DNA from: Candidatus Cloacimonadota bacterium
Lineage (GTDB): Bacteria; Cloacimonadota; Cloacimonadia; Cloacimonadales; Cloacimonadaceae
Assembly (NCBI GenBank): GCA_028681035.1
Contig: JAQUJJ010000013.1
Coordinates: 1 to 45,248, forward strand
Length of the DNA: 45,248 nucleotides
Direction: 5' to 3'
In this document: positions 8,613 through 19,000 of the stretch, piece by piece
Numbering within the stretch: position 1 is the stretch's first letter
How the letters are laid out: each line of letters begins with the position of its first letter
Made by a program: the position numbers and the translations under genes
The notes under the pieces: generated by a model
What the model saw: only the letters and a program-made list of their open reading frames with translations
Databases searched by the model: none
Told to the model about the DNA's origin: nothing

Positions 8613-9422
8613 CTAAAAAGCCATTATGAGAAGGGAAAGAACACCAATAAACCAACAATAATAAGCGAAGTATTTTAGGTGGCTACTTTCAATGAGACGA
8701 ATAAGAAAGGATATCACAAAATAACCGACAACAAACGCGCTTACAAAGCCAGCAAGATAACTGTAAAGCGAACTAGCGTCCAGTTTCATAAAGGACTTGT
8801 ACTCGCTAAGATTTGCCGCTAGAATCGCCGGTACGCTAAGCAGAAAAGAAAAATGTGCAGCATCCCGACGCTTTATTCCTGTAGCCAAAGAAGCAGCAAT
8901 GGTGGTGCCGGAACGCGATATGCCGGGGAGTATTGCAAACCCTTGGCTAATACCAATAATAATCGAACGCCAAAACCCCATACTTGAAGCTGGTATTCCT
9001 CCATCTTTTAAGTAATCGGATGCAAACACAATTGTACCTGTAACAATAAGTAAAGCTGCCACCACACCCGGCAAATCATAAACATGCTTAATTGAAGCAC
9101 CAAAGAGACTATACACAATTCCAGTTCCCAACGTTGCGATAAACAAATAGAGGACAATGTTGCGGTTTTTACGATGGTTTTCTTGGTTCATAGTATTTTT
9201 CCAGCTAAAAAGTGACTTCAGCAAATCCCAAAGCATGCTGCGAAAATACACAACAACTGCAAGTAAAGTTCCAAGATGCATAAATAGTTCAAAGACGATA
9301 CTGCTGTTTTCTCCAATACCCCAGAAATATTGTGTTAAAACCAGATGTCCTGAGCTACTAACAGGTATAAATTCCGTTAAGCCCTGGATTATTCCCAAAT
9401 AAATAGCTTGAAAAAAACTCAT
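8613..9422 (-). CDS. uppP: undecaprenyl-diphosphatase
   Basis: This integral membrane enzyme dephosphorylates undecaprenyl diphosphate so that the lipid carrier can be reused for peptidoglycan and O-antigen synthesis; it also gives bacitracin tolerance. The 269-residue protein has the two family signatures: TEFIPVSSSGH (16-26, with Glu17 and His26) and PGISRSGTT (166-174), plus about seven or eight hydrophobic helices. AGGAAG sits just before its ATG. It lies between a YibQ-like deacetylase and holA in a run rich in envelope genes, which suits its role. Confidence 0.95.
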   Translation of the reverse strand: MSFFQAIYLGIIQGLTEFIPVSSSGHLVLTQYFWGIGENSSIVFELFMHLGTLLAVVVYFRSMLWDLLKSLFSWKNTMNQENHRKNRNIVLYLFIATLGTGIVYSLFGASIKHVYDLPGVVAALLIVTGTIVFASDYLKDGGIPASSMGFWRSIIIGISQGFAILPGISRSGTTIAASLATGIKRRDAAHFSFLLSVPAILAANLSEYKSFMKLDASSLYSYLAGFVSAFVVGYFVISFLIRLIESSHLKYFAYYCWFIGVLSLLIMAF

Positions 9423-9430
9423 AAAACTTC

Positions 9431-10762
9431 CTATAATAGTCCTGGCACGTTGTATTGCCCATTTTTTGATAGTGGAACCAGTGTGAAACCGGCTGCTTTT
9501 AAACGAGAGATTATCCTTTTAAGGTAATCAAGTTTATTTTGGTTGTGACAATGCGTTATCGCAATAATGTTATTTTTCGAAGCTGATAAACCTATAATCT
9601 GGTTCAATTTTGCGTCCATGTTAGATTGGCTAATGTTAGGAGAATCTAAAAACAGATCATTTCGATTGGATTTAAGATGAGCCTTTTGGGCAACTGAATA
9701 AGCAACAGAAACATTGGAAGTCCTGCTATCTAAAAAACTCTTATCAAACTTCTTTAAAGTAGCCATGACTGCCCTCATTAGTCCTTCATCTGTGGTTGCC
9801 AAGCTTCCCATATGATTGTTAATTCCTCCGCAATCAGGTAGCTGCTTAATAAACCTAGTAAGCAATTTGTCGATTTCAGCATCGCTATACTGCATGAATA
9901 TAGCATTTTTCCCAGGATTAACACTAGGGTATCCAATTGGCTCCATGGGTACATGAATAATAGTCTCCCTTCCCTGAGCAGTAGCTTTCTGCATTGTTAA
10001 AACACTATTCGGTTCATCGGGAAAGATGGCAAAACAAACTTCTTTGTCAATACCCATAAAACCATCCAATAAATTCCCGCCAATTGTGCCAAAGTCATCT
10101 ACTACAATAGAGATTACCTTAGGATTTTTCTTATCTGAATATAGCTTTGAATCATAATACAGATTGATAACATATCTATCTTTGTTTGTTTCAGAAGTGA
10201 ACGTAAGGCTTTGTTTGTTTGAACTATCTGTTCCCTTTACTAAACGCCCACCGTTTCTTTCCAATTCTCCCTTAAATATCATATTAGCATAGAGAAGATC
10301 CATAGTCGAGCGATCAATGGGAATAGAATATGTAATAGCATCGCTAGATTTCTTTCTTTTATAAAAACTCTTGGGTATGCCAATACTATCTATAGCTTTC
10401 AAGATTGCAGTGTCAAGATTAACAGGTAAGGGTGCATTAGAGTTGGTTTTCGTTTCAGCGCTAGTGTTAGAAACGGGATTCTGTAGCTTAGTTGTGGAAG
10501 AACTCTTAGTCTTTTCATCGGGCTTAGTTTGCGCTTGATTTGGTCTTTTATTCTTTTTAGAACTTGAAACACTTTTCGGCTGCCTGTCATTTTCCATAGC
10601 GTCATTTGCGTTTGTGCTGTAATTATTAATATCAGGTTCTTTAATAATCATCCATACGATAAGGGATGTAAATAAACCGACGATAATGAAAAGACCTAAT
10701 GACTTATTCTTCTTTGATGTCCTTTTGATGCGTTTGGTTTTTTTATTCTTTAGCTTAGGCAT
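9431..10762 (-). CDS. YibQ-like divergent polysaccharide deacetylase, membrane-anchored
   Basis: This 443-residue protein starts with a very basic tail (PKLKNKKTKRIKRTSKKNK), then one membrane helix (about 23-41), a Ser/Lys/Asn-rich linker to about residue 110, and a C-terminal domain of the divergent polysaccharide deacetylase family (YibQ, DUF610). Family marks include ISIVVDDFG, ETIIHVPMEP, INNHMGS, FLDSRTS and the late ITHCHN. It should face the periplasm and act on a cell-wall or surface polysaccharide, but substrates of this family are not established. It overlaps the upstream membrane-protein gene by eight bases and ends eight bases before uppP. A shorter lipoprotein paralogue is encoded at 34154-35053. 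Confidence 0.8.
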   Translation of the reverse strand: MPKLKNKKTKRIKRTSKKNKSLGLFIIVGLFTSLIVWMIIKEPDINNYSTNANDAMENDRQPKSVSSSKKNKRPNQAQTKPDEKTKSSSTTKLQNPVSNTSAETKTNSNAPLPVNLDTAILKAIDSIGIPKSFYKRKKSSDAITYSIPIDRSTMDLLYANMIFKGELERNGGRLVKGTDSSNKQSLTFTSETNKDRYVINLYYDSKLYSDKKNPKVISIVVDDFGTIGGNLLDGFMGIDKEVCFAIFPDEPNSVLTMQKATAQGRETIIHVPMEPIGYPSVNPGKNAIFMQYSDAEIDKLLTRFIKQLPDCGGINNHMGSLATTDEGLMRAVMATLKKFDKSFLDSRTSNVSVAYSVAQKAHLKSNRNDLFLDSPNISQSNMDAKLNQIIGLSASKNNIIAITHCHNQNKLDYLKRIISRLKAAGFTLVPLSKNGQYNVPGLL

Positions 10763-11582
10763 GAGGTTTACCCGTCTTGATTTTAATAGGATTCAATTTA
10801 AGAAACATACTATGAAGTCCGTAGATTGCAGGCGAAAACAGAATATTAGACACAATAAAGACAACGAATAGAATCAAAGCGTTTATAAATACGTCACTAA
10901 TCCTATTAAATGGTAGTAGTCTAAACCGCAGGTCTATTCCCGCATACTTCTCAAATCCTTCAAGGATAGGGACAACTATATACGCCATATACAACTGATA
11001 TATCCTTACAGCAGCAAATATCACTGCAAGCATAAAGGTTGTAAATCTTATAAATGTCATTTTATGGTTTCTGATCCACGATTGTAGTGCTTTTAATGAG
11101 CGTTTTATCCCATAGTGCCTTTTATAGAAAGGCTGCAACAAGATGTAATGAATGTAATGATAGAATACTAGCATAGAAGTGAATAATTTGAAAAGCAAGG
11201 CAAGTCCTGGCTTTAAAGCACCCGATATACCATAAAAATATGCAACAAAAGCCGTTATTGCATAAAAGATTAGGGCAATAATCACAAATGATAAAGTGCT
11301 AAGATTTATGTCTATTACTTGATCTACGTATTCTTGCGCATTGCCAAAGTGGAAAAGCCTCAATTTGATAAGCATGAAAACTATATAACTTAGCGTAATA
11401 AGAAAGATAATCAATGGGAAGTAATGGATATGCGTACTAAAGAGACTGGTTATAGTCTTTAGAATACTATCGCTATGCACTAAGTACAATAGAGTTAAGG
11501 GGGCAAGAAACACTTGCATTCCAGAAAAACCACCAAAAGCAGCTAAGAGAAACAACTTGATAACATTCCTAAAGCTATGCAT
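10755..11582 (-). CDS. multi-spanning membrane protein of unknown function
   Basis: The 275-residue protein has about six strongly hydrophobic segments, near residues 8-35, 50-73, 92-120, 128-148, 175-203 and 230-255, separated by basic loops such as YKRHYGIKRS. No family motif was recognised. It is co-transcribed with envelope genes: the upstream beta-barrel gene ends 57 bases away, and the downstream deacetylase gene overlaps it by eight bases. No transporter, enzyme or polymerase signature is visible, so no role is assigned. Confidence 0.7.
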   Translation of the reverse strand: MHSFRNVIKLFLLAAFGGFSGMQVFLAPLTLLYLVHSDSILKTITSLFSTHIHYFPLIIFLITLSYIVFMLIKLRLFHFGNAQEYVDQVIDINLSTLSFVIIALIFYAITAFVAYFYGISGALKPGLALLFKLFTSMLVFYHYIHYILLQPFYKRHYGIKRSLKALQSWIRNHKMTFIRFTTFMLAVIFAAVRIYQLYMAYIVVPILEGFEKYAGIDLRFRLLPFNRISDVFINALILFVVFIVSNILFSPAIYGLHSMFLKLNPIKIKTGKPHA

Positions 11583-11639
11583 TAATATACACTAATACTA
11601 GCAGATATGGTTGGTAATTTGCACTTATCACGTTATCCC

Positions 11640-13118
11640 CTAAAACCTATGTTTGAGACCTAAAAATATGTTTCTTTTTCTTGAAGGATGCTCTGAAAAC
11701 TCCCAATGGTGTTGATTAAAGATATTGGCAAGTTCTGCATATAAAGTAGAACCATCCAATGAGTATTCGACACCAAGATTGCCAATAATAGTTTCAGACA
11801 AATCCCTGCCCCTATGGTCTATTGTAAAATAGTTTTGGCTTATGTCTAAGCTGAATAACCAATTATTCATGCTATAGTTAGAATGTGTGGTTAAGCTTAA
11901 TATTGGTCTGTAACCGACTCTGTGCATGGATTCAGCAGGAAGATACGCTAAATCAACTTTTAGCTCTTGACTAAGCCCAAAATTCTTGATTAAGAAAAAA
12001 GCTTCTACAGTACTTTCACTTGATGCTACATCAACAAAATCTACATAAGCAACACCGTATGTTGAGCCTGAAACCAAGATAGGGCTTTGAGCCTCGTACT
12101 TGAGGAGATTGCTAACGATAAGGCTTTTCAAACTAAAATCAACATCTGATGGATATGTGAACTCTAAAGATGATTTCAGGTTAAGGGGCGTTTTCATTAA
12201 CTTATGGGCATTGCTAAATTGTATCCAAGCACCTTTTTCCAATATGGAATTGAAACTATTGCTATCTAGGCTCGGAGTATTATTAATTCGTAACTTGCCA
12301 GAATCGCTAATTTGGTGTTTAAAATTAAATTCAACACTTGGTATAAACCTATAAGCATCAGCTAATAAATGAATACGTATGTGAGATATATTAAAAGGTT
12401 CCCAGTTAATAAGAGGTGCTATTTGAGCACCAAATTCTCCACTTTGACAGATTGCTTTCGTATTTGTATTCGTACTCCCGACAAGAATCTGCTGGGATAG
12501 GTAGGCATCGTAATAGTCTTTATTAAAGTTCTCAAAGATTACTTCTTGCCTGATATCTGTTATCCCAAGTTGCCAATTAATCTCCTTCAATTGTATGGAA
12601 CCCAGATCAATTGACTCACGGTGATGAGATATAGACGATTCGTAATAGCTGCCTTTGTAATTGTTAGCTTTAGTATTCGTATGATCTAATCTGAGAACAA
12701 ATGGGTTATTAGGGATAAACTCTCCACCAGCATAAAGATGATTTCGGAAACTAATCAGGGTCGTTTCTGGAGCTCTTAAATCCATATAATGGGATATTTT
12801 GTGTAGCCACGAATCTTTGGGATAGAAACTAAAGTAACTATTCAATCCAAATCCTGCATTTGCTTCGAATTGGAAATAGCCGTTATTCCTTACATGAGAA
12901 GGTGTTATATGTTTAGTTTGAACAGCATAGTGAGAAGGGATAAAGGAAGGAAGGCTGTCTCCTAAAGAGACCAAGGGGGACAGATTTAGCGAGCGCTTGT
13001 AAAGGTACGTTCTGATATCGCTCTCGCCGCTTACTCTGATATCAGGTAATATTTGTGTTTGAGCATAGACAGTTGCCAACATGAAGAACCCTATTATCAA
13101 AACCATAAACTTCTTCAT
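11640..13118 (-). CDS. outer-membrane beta-barrel protein, TonB-receptor-like, no plug
   Basis: The 492-residue product has a signal peptide (MKKFMVLIIGFFML, cleaved near VYAQ), followed by alternating aromatic and polar strands and a C-terminal LGLKHRF with terminal Phe, the sorting mark of outer-membrane barrels. The last third (LGVEYSLDGSTLYAELANIF) resembles the closing strands of TonB-dependent receptors. The protein is too short for a full receptor, and no plug domain is seen. Its ATG overlaps the stop of the large TPR gene in an ATGA arrangement, so the two are translationally coupled and may form one periplasmic and outer-membrane unit. The cargo is unknown. Confidence 0.75.
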   Translation of the reverse strand: MKKFMVLIIGFFMLATVYAQTQILPDIRVSGESDIRTYLYKRSLNLSPLVSLGDSLPSFIPSHYAVQTKHITPSHVRNNGYFQFEANAGFGLNSYFSFYPKDSWLHKISHYMDLRAPETTLISFRNHLYAGGEFIPNNPFVLRLDHTNTKANNYKGSYYESSISHHRESIDLGSIQLKEINWQLGITDIRQEVIFENFNKDYYDAYLSQQILVGSTNTNTKAICQSGEFGAQIAPLINWEPFNISHIRIHLLADAYRFIPSVEFNFKHQISDSGKLRINNTPSLDSNSFNSILEKGAWIQFSNAHKLMKTPLNLKSSLEFTYPSDVDFSLKSLIVSNLLKYEAQSPILVSGSTYGVAYVDFVDVASSESTVEAFFLIKNFGLSQELKVDLAYLPAESMHRVGYRPILSLTTHSNYSMNNWLFSLDISQNYFTIDHRGRDLSETIIGNLGVEYSLDGSTLYAELANIFNQHHWEFSEHPSRKRNIFLGLKHRF

Positions 13119-16030
13119 CTGTTACTCTCCAAGAGCTGATTCAGTTCTGCAAGAATGTTTTCATCTAGTTCCTTGGAATATTGGATACTATGCATTTCAG
13201 CTTCGGTAATAGCACCGCTTTCTATTTCTGCCTTAATAACGTAATATATTGCTCGTTTTCTAATATCTGGAAATTCAGGAAACAACAGAATGACTCTTTT
13301 AAAGGCAGAAATACAATTAGAATAATCTTGTTTCTGATAGTCAATAAGTCCCATAACCAGAAAGGCTTCTGCATGGTCATTGGTAGATAAGCTATTATCC
13401 AGTAAGCTCTCTGCCAGTATTAATGCTTCTACATATCTTTGATCGTGGTACAATTGATGTAATCTATATCTACTAGCAGCTGTTTGTTCATCACCGAGCT
13501 TAGAGCCTAAAGCCCATAGTTGCTCGAATTGGCTGTATTCTAATTCAGATGAACAATCGAGCATGTTAAGCCATGTATCCGTAGTGGGAGATATCTCAAA
13601 AGCTTGTTTATATTTTTCCAAAGCAGAATCGTAATTCCCTGTCAATTTCTCAAGTTCTGCCCACTTTAGTAATGTATCGATGCTCTTGCTATTGTTATAG
13701 ATTGAAGATAGCAGCGAATCAGCACTTTCATAGTGATGCAAATTTATTAGTCCAGTTGCCATCATCAATGCGATTTCGTCTGAATAACGCTGGGGATATT
13801 CGGTACGAACTCTTTCAGCAGCGGCAACCAGATCGTCCCATCTATTTCCAGCAGCAAAGGTTTTTAACAGCATTAAATTCAATTCGAACTTAATGAACTC
13901 ACTCGAAAACGTATCCGGTAATTCGATAAGTTTATCCGAAAGTTCTTGGGTGTCTATTCTATTAATGCTAAGCTCTATACCCATAAGTGCGTCCTTAACG
14001 ATAATAAACTCGGCATCATTAAAGCTACTATTATTCCTGAAACGAATGAGAATATTAATCCAGTCCCTATGAGCTTGTGGGTAGTTACCCATATTATAGT
14101 ATGCATTGGCGATTGTGCTTAACGCTGAGAGATAGTGAGTTGAACTGGGATATAGCTGAATAAATGTATCAAATATTTGCAAAGCTTGATTATAGTCTTT
14201 TGCCGAATACGCAGACTTGGCTGATAAATAAAGGTATGTATCGGGACTTTCTTCTGTATTGGAAAGAAGAAGATAAAGAGCAGATGCCTCTTTGTAACGT
14301 TTCATTTGATACAAGCACAATGCTCTGTAGCTTTGAGCTTCGGTTTTGCGCAATGGCTCTACGGCAAAACTTTCTGCTACAATAAACTGCTCCAAAGCAG
14401 ATGGATAATCTTTCTTGCTGATAAGCAGGTTTCCCTTCAATATGCAAGATTCGTAGTTAGGCTGCAATAGATCTAAATATTGCTCGCAATTATTGTAATC
14501 CCCAAGATAATAGTAAGATTGCGATATGCGTAGGGAAACGGCTGGATCGCTTGGGCGTAGCGGCAATAGTTTTTTGTAGTTCTCTAAAGCTAAGTTGTAG
14601 TTTGCTAGATAGAAATCAATCTCTCCAAGGTAGAAAAGAGCATCTCCAATATACTTTGAGGATGGCAAGATTCTAGATATCGTATTAAAAGCAGATTTCG
14701 CTTTAGGGTAATCCTTATTCTGATATTCAATATAACCAATATAGAAATATGCTTTATCGCGAACCGAACCTTCTGGGTAAACATTCAAGTATTTATTAAA
14801 TGCCTCATTTGCCATATCCGTTCTTCCTAATGCAAACCATGATTCAGCTAATAGAATATCTATCTTGGAATTTAGCTCTGTGCTCATGTCGAATTGCCTT
14901 GCAAGGCTAAACTGTTTCATGGCTTCCTTAAAGTCGTCTTTTTGATAGCAAAAATAGCCAAGAGTATAATACAGCTCAGCTTTCTTAACTTTGCTTTGGT
15001 TGGTCTTAATATAGTTTGCAAGTTGCGTTATAGCAGCCAAAGGCTCGGTTTTATACAACAACTTCAATTGCTCAAGGTAGGCTGATACTGCTATTTCAGG
15101 GTCTTTATCTCTAACTAAAGCTTGCAATATACTGTCTGCTTTACTTTCTTTCCCGTTGGCAATCAATGTGATTGCTTTGTAATATTCAAAATGAGAATTC
15201 GGAGTTCCTGTTAATGCAAGTATCGAATCAGCAGCCATGAAATCGTTTTTTAATAAAGCTCTTCTTATCTTTAAATCATAAAAATCCAATGTCTGCTTTG
15301 ATTCTCCCAATTCATTGCTTTGTATAAATGCGTCGAAATCAAGATACCGCTCACTTACCAACAAGTATTGCAGCCAATTCTGTATATACAAAGCGTAAGA
15401 TTTTGAATTTGGGTCTTGATTCCAGAATATCGACATTGCTTCATCATCTTTTTGTAATTGAATTAAGCATTTAAACAAGCCTAGCTGAAGCTCTTGATTA
15501 TCAGTTTGAAGTACTATCACATCCTTGTATGCACGTTCGGCTGAATAATACTGCCCTAATTTAGAATAAATATCTGCTCTTTGAATTAGTGCTTCTCCCT
15601 TATACAATGGATCTGATACTTCACTATCAAGCTGTTGCAAAACGTCCATTGCCTTAACGTATTCTCCACTTAGATTCAAGCTAATCGCATAGTTCAAAAG
15701 CAATTCAGGAAGGATGTCTGAGCTAACTTTATCATTAAGCAGCTTAACGTATATCGATTCTGCTTTGGCTAGCTTACCTGCTTCTAACGAAAGATTTGCA
15801 TCGAGGAAGTTGATATATGGAAGATATATCGAGCTAGGATAGAGTGACTTGAATTGATATATTTCTGTTAATATCGATTCGTTATCACCAGAGTCATATA
15901 GCTCAACGATATAACGATAGGAGTATTGTTCTTGTGTACTAGTGGACATGGTTTTACTAATAGGGTTTACTGCCATTACTCCAATGCTTAATGTGGCAAC
16001 AAGGATAATCATAACAAGTCGATTTATCAT
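13115..16030 (-). CDS. large periplasmic TPR-repeat protein
   Basis: The 971-residue protein has a signal peptide (MINRLVMIILVATL, cleaved near VMA) followed almost entirely by tetratricopeptide repeats, with typical units such as ALFYLGEIDFYLANYNLAL and ALEQFIVAE. I chose ATG 16030 over the in-frame ATG 16048: the later start gives a clean signal peptide, has AGG about eight bases upstream and falls just after the kinase stop (16035-16037). TPR arrays are protein-binding scaffolds. Its coupling to a beta-barrel gene downstream and a giant sensor kinase upstream suggests an envelope assembly or sensing complex; this is inference. No enzymatic domain is visible. Confidence 0.8.
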   Translation of the reverse strand: MINRLVMIILVATLSIGVMAVNPISKTMSTSTQEQYSYRYIVELYDSGDNESILTEIYQFKSLYPSSIYLPYINFLDANLSLEAGKLAKAESIYVKLLNDKVSSDILPELLLNYAISLNLSGEYVKAMDVLQQLDSEVSDPLYKGEALIQRADIYSKLGQYYSAERAYKDVIVLQTDNQELQLGLFKCLIQLQKDDEAMSIFWNQDPNSKSYALYIQNWLQYLLVSERYLDFDAFIQSNELGESKQTLDFYDLKIRRALLKNDFMAADSILALTGTPNSHFEYYKAITLIANGKESKADSILQALVRDKDPEIAVSAYLEQLKLLYKTEPLAAITQLANYIKTNQSKVKKAELYYTLGYFCYQKDDFKEAMKQFSLARQFDMSTELNSKIDILLAESWFALGRTDMANEAFNKYLNVYPEGSVRDKAYFYIGYIEYQNKDYPKAKSAFNTISRILPSSKYIGDALFYLGEIDFYLANYNLALENYKKLLPLRPSDPAVSLRISQSYYYLGDYNNCEQYLDLLQPNYESCILKGNLLISKKDYPSALEQFIVAESFAVEPLRKTEAQSYRALCLYQMKRYKEASALYLLLSNTEESPDTYLYLSAKSAYSAKDYNQALQIFDTFIQLYPSSTHYLSALSTIANAYYNMGNYPQAHRDWINILIRFRNNSSFNDAEFIIVKDALMGIELSINRIDTQELSDKLIELPDTFSSEFIKFELNLMLLKTFAAGNRWDDLVAAAERVRTEYPQRYSDEIALMMATGLINLHHYESADSLLSSIYNNSKSIDTLLKWAELEKLTGNYDSALEKYKQAFEISPTTDTWLNMLDCSSELEYSQFEQLWALGSKLGDEQTAASRYRLHQLYHDQRYVEALILAESLLDNSLSTNDHAEAFLVMGLIDYQKQDYSNCISAFKRVILLFPEFPDIRKRAIYYVIKAEIESGAITEAEMHSIQYSKELDENILAELNQLLESNR

Positions 16031-16034
16031 ATAT

Positions 16035-19000
16035 TTACCTATTTCCATTTATTAAGGGGATATTAATAAACACAGTGGTGCCTTCGTTTTCTTTGCTTTT
16101 AATCCAGATATTGCCGCCGTGTAACTCTGCGATACGTTTGGAGGTGGCTAGTCCCAATCCAAGACCGCTACTTCGATACTCAATTGTTCCGGATTTGTGA
16201 GCATAAATTTCGTTCAATTCGTAGAATTTGCGAAAGATGTTTTTCAACTGGTATTCTGGGATACCAATACCATTATCCTGCACAAATATTACGATACTTT
16301 CCTTCCCGTCAATCTTCTCCTGCTGAAATGCTGAACGTCTTGCACCAATTGTAACAGTTCCAAAATCATTGGTAAACCTTATTGAATTTAGGACTAAGTT
16401 ATAAATCATAAGATGCAGAGCTTCCCAATTGGCTTTAATCTTTGGAAGGTCTTTCTCTATTTCCAACCTAATAAACATTTTCCTTTTGCGGGACAGTATC
16501 TCCACTTCTTGTTGGATTAGTTCTAATATCTCGTCTAGCGGCATCAGTGCCATTGAGAGGGATTTCTTAAGATTATAGATATTCATGGTAGATATATCAT
16601 TACTGGTTAGTATTAGCTTTTTAACTGCGCCTTCAATCTTATTCAGTATCTCTTTACGTTCCTCTTCGTCGGCATATAGATTTCTCTTAAGTCTAGATAC
16701 ATGCCCCTGTAGGGTTGTTAGTGGAGTATTCAATTCATGGGATACAATAGCCATAAATTCGTCTTTAAGCATTTCGAAGGCATTTAACTCACTGTTCTTT
16801 TTCAATAAGTTCTCGTATAGCATAGCATTCTGCAATGCTATAGTAGATTGCTCCATCAATAGGTTGATAATCTCTGGATTGAGGTACATCTCCCTCCCAT
16901 TATCATCCATATTATCCAAATAAATATAGCCGTATATCTCATTATCAAGAAGGATAGGAGCGCAGAATATTGTGTGCAACACATAATCTTGTACACTTAT
17001 TGCTCCTTTAAACCGATTATCTTCAACTGCATTGTATGTTGTTATCATTTCTAGAGTATTTTGGCTTAAGCTCAATGCCGATTTACTAACCCCTGATACA
17101 GTTGCTAATATTTGCTTCTCATTATTCATCTGCACTTTATATATGTTGTTGCCATCGGTATCACGCTTAATCAGAAAACCTCTTGTACTATTTGTAAAAT
17201 CTACGAAAGCAGATACTATTTCACTTTCCAAATCATTCATATCCACTATACGCATAAGCTCATGAGTGATTTGCATAAGTTGATTCATCTTTTCAATGCG
17301 TTGAGTAATCTGCTTATAATCTCGTATTCTGATTAGCAAAGCCGTAAGGTGTTGCTTAACATTACGCATTATCGCTATTTCTTGCTTAGTATATTCCATT
17401 TCCCCTTGATCTGAAAGTAGCAAGAATCCAATGCGTTTAGAACTACTTTGAAAAGGCACAATCATCTGATGGTGTTCGTTTGCTTCGAATACTACCAAAT
17501 TATCCGTTTTAAATGCTTTATCAATAAATGGAACAAAGCTTGGCTCTATCAAACTGTCCATGTCCGAATTGTAACTGAGAAAGCAAGTAAAGTTCTGAAT
17601 TTTATCCGAGTATTGCATAAGCTTGAATTGCCAAGGTGCCAGAACTTGGTTAAGCCCCTTCCCCACTAAGAATTTAATGCGTTCCACACTATATACGTTA
17701 GCAATGTTGTAAAGCATTTCATTCCATTTATGACGAAGGTCATTTACCCTTGAGACAATCGGAACAAGATTGAAGTTTTTTATATCCGTTAGGTTGTATT
17801 GGCTGATATTCAGATAGTTTTGCTTATCATCATGGCTAATGTCTTTGGTAATCTCAATCAAATACTGGCGGTATTCTTTATAGCATTTTGTTGCCAATAG
17901 CTCCTGCTTAAGCTCTATAAGTAATTGAATCTTTATCTGAAATAGTTCCACGTTTAACTGGTAGTATTGATGTTGTTCCCATTGTTTCGCACAGTTTTCC
18001 ACCCTACGAAGCAATTCTCTCAAAGGCTTATCGACAGTTATCAGCTCTAGTTTTATGCAGAGTATTTCCAGTTTGCACTGCCAATATCGATACTGGTTTT
18101 CTTTTATTATGGGGAGTGCTAAATCAATTAACTCTTTTGCTCTCACAACATCGTTCATGCCGTAATAACAGGATATTTGGAGCACATAGAACACTGCTAT
18201 TGCATAGTTATTATTTATCTCCCCTGCATGTTTCATGGCAAGTTTCAATTCACTCAATGCTGTTTCATAATCCTTCTCGGAAAGAGCAATCAGGCTCATC
18301 ACATTATGATAAAATTCTTCCTCGTGTATGTGTTTGTAATTAATATGGACATTTTTTTTGATCAGGTTCTTAAGCTTTTTAGAATTGAACATTTCATTAA
18401 GGTAGTAAAAGTATGTCTTCACAAGTGGGGTTATTTCGCTTATCTTGCCGTCGATCAATTCCGGTTCACTTTCTTGTATAAACTGAAAGTAGTGACCGAA
18501 ACCAATTATCTTGCTTTTTGCCAAAGCTAAATTTCGTTGTACAGAAAGTAAATAGGCAGTACTATTTTTAGATAATACAAGCTCCTTGCATTCTATCAGC
18601 TTAGATTCTGCCTGTAAGAAATCTCCCATCTTTATCTTGGCTTCCCCTTGATTCAACAATGCAAGGGCTTTCGTTAAAGTGAGATTAAGCTCATCCGCAT
18701 ACTGATATCCCATTTCCGAATAATGTTCAGATAAAAGCGTTATTCCCTGTTTCAGATATAAATCTGAGATATTATTATAGATCAAACCGAGGTAACGTTT
18801 GATATTGTATCGTTTCCATATGTTTAACGCAACAAACAAGTGTTCATCTGCTTCTTCAATGTTTTTTTGTTCACTATAAAATACGCCTAGGTTATTATGC
18901 AAATTTGCAAGACGGATCATCACCTTATTGTCATGTTCAGGAGGAAGAGTTTCAAGAAAATCTTCTATCGTTTTTATAGCTCTATCCGAATCCTTGGTAA

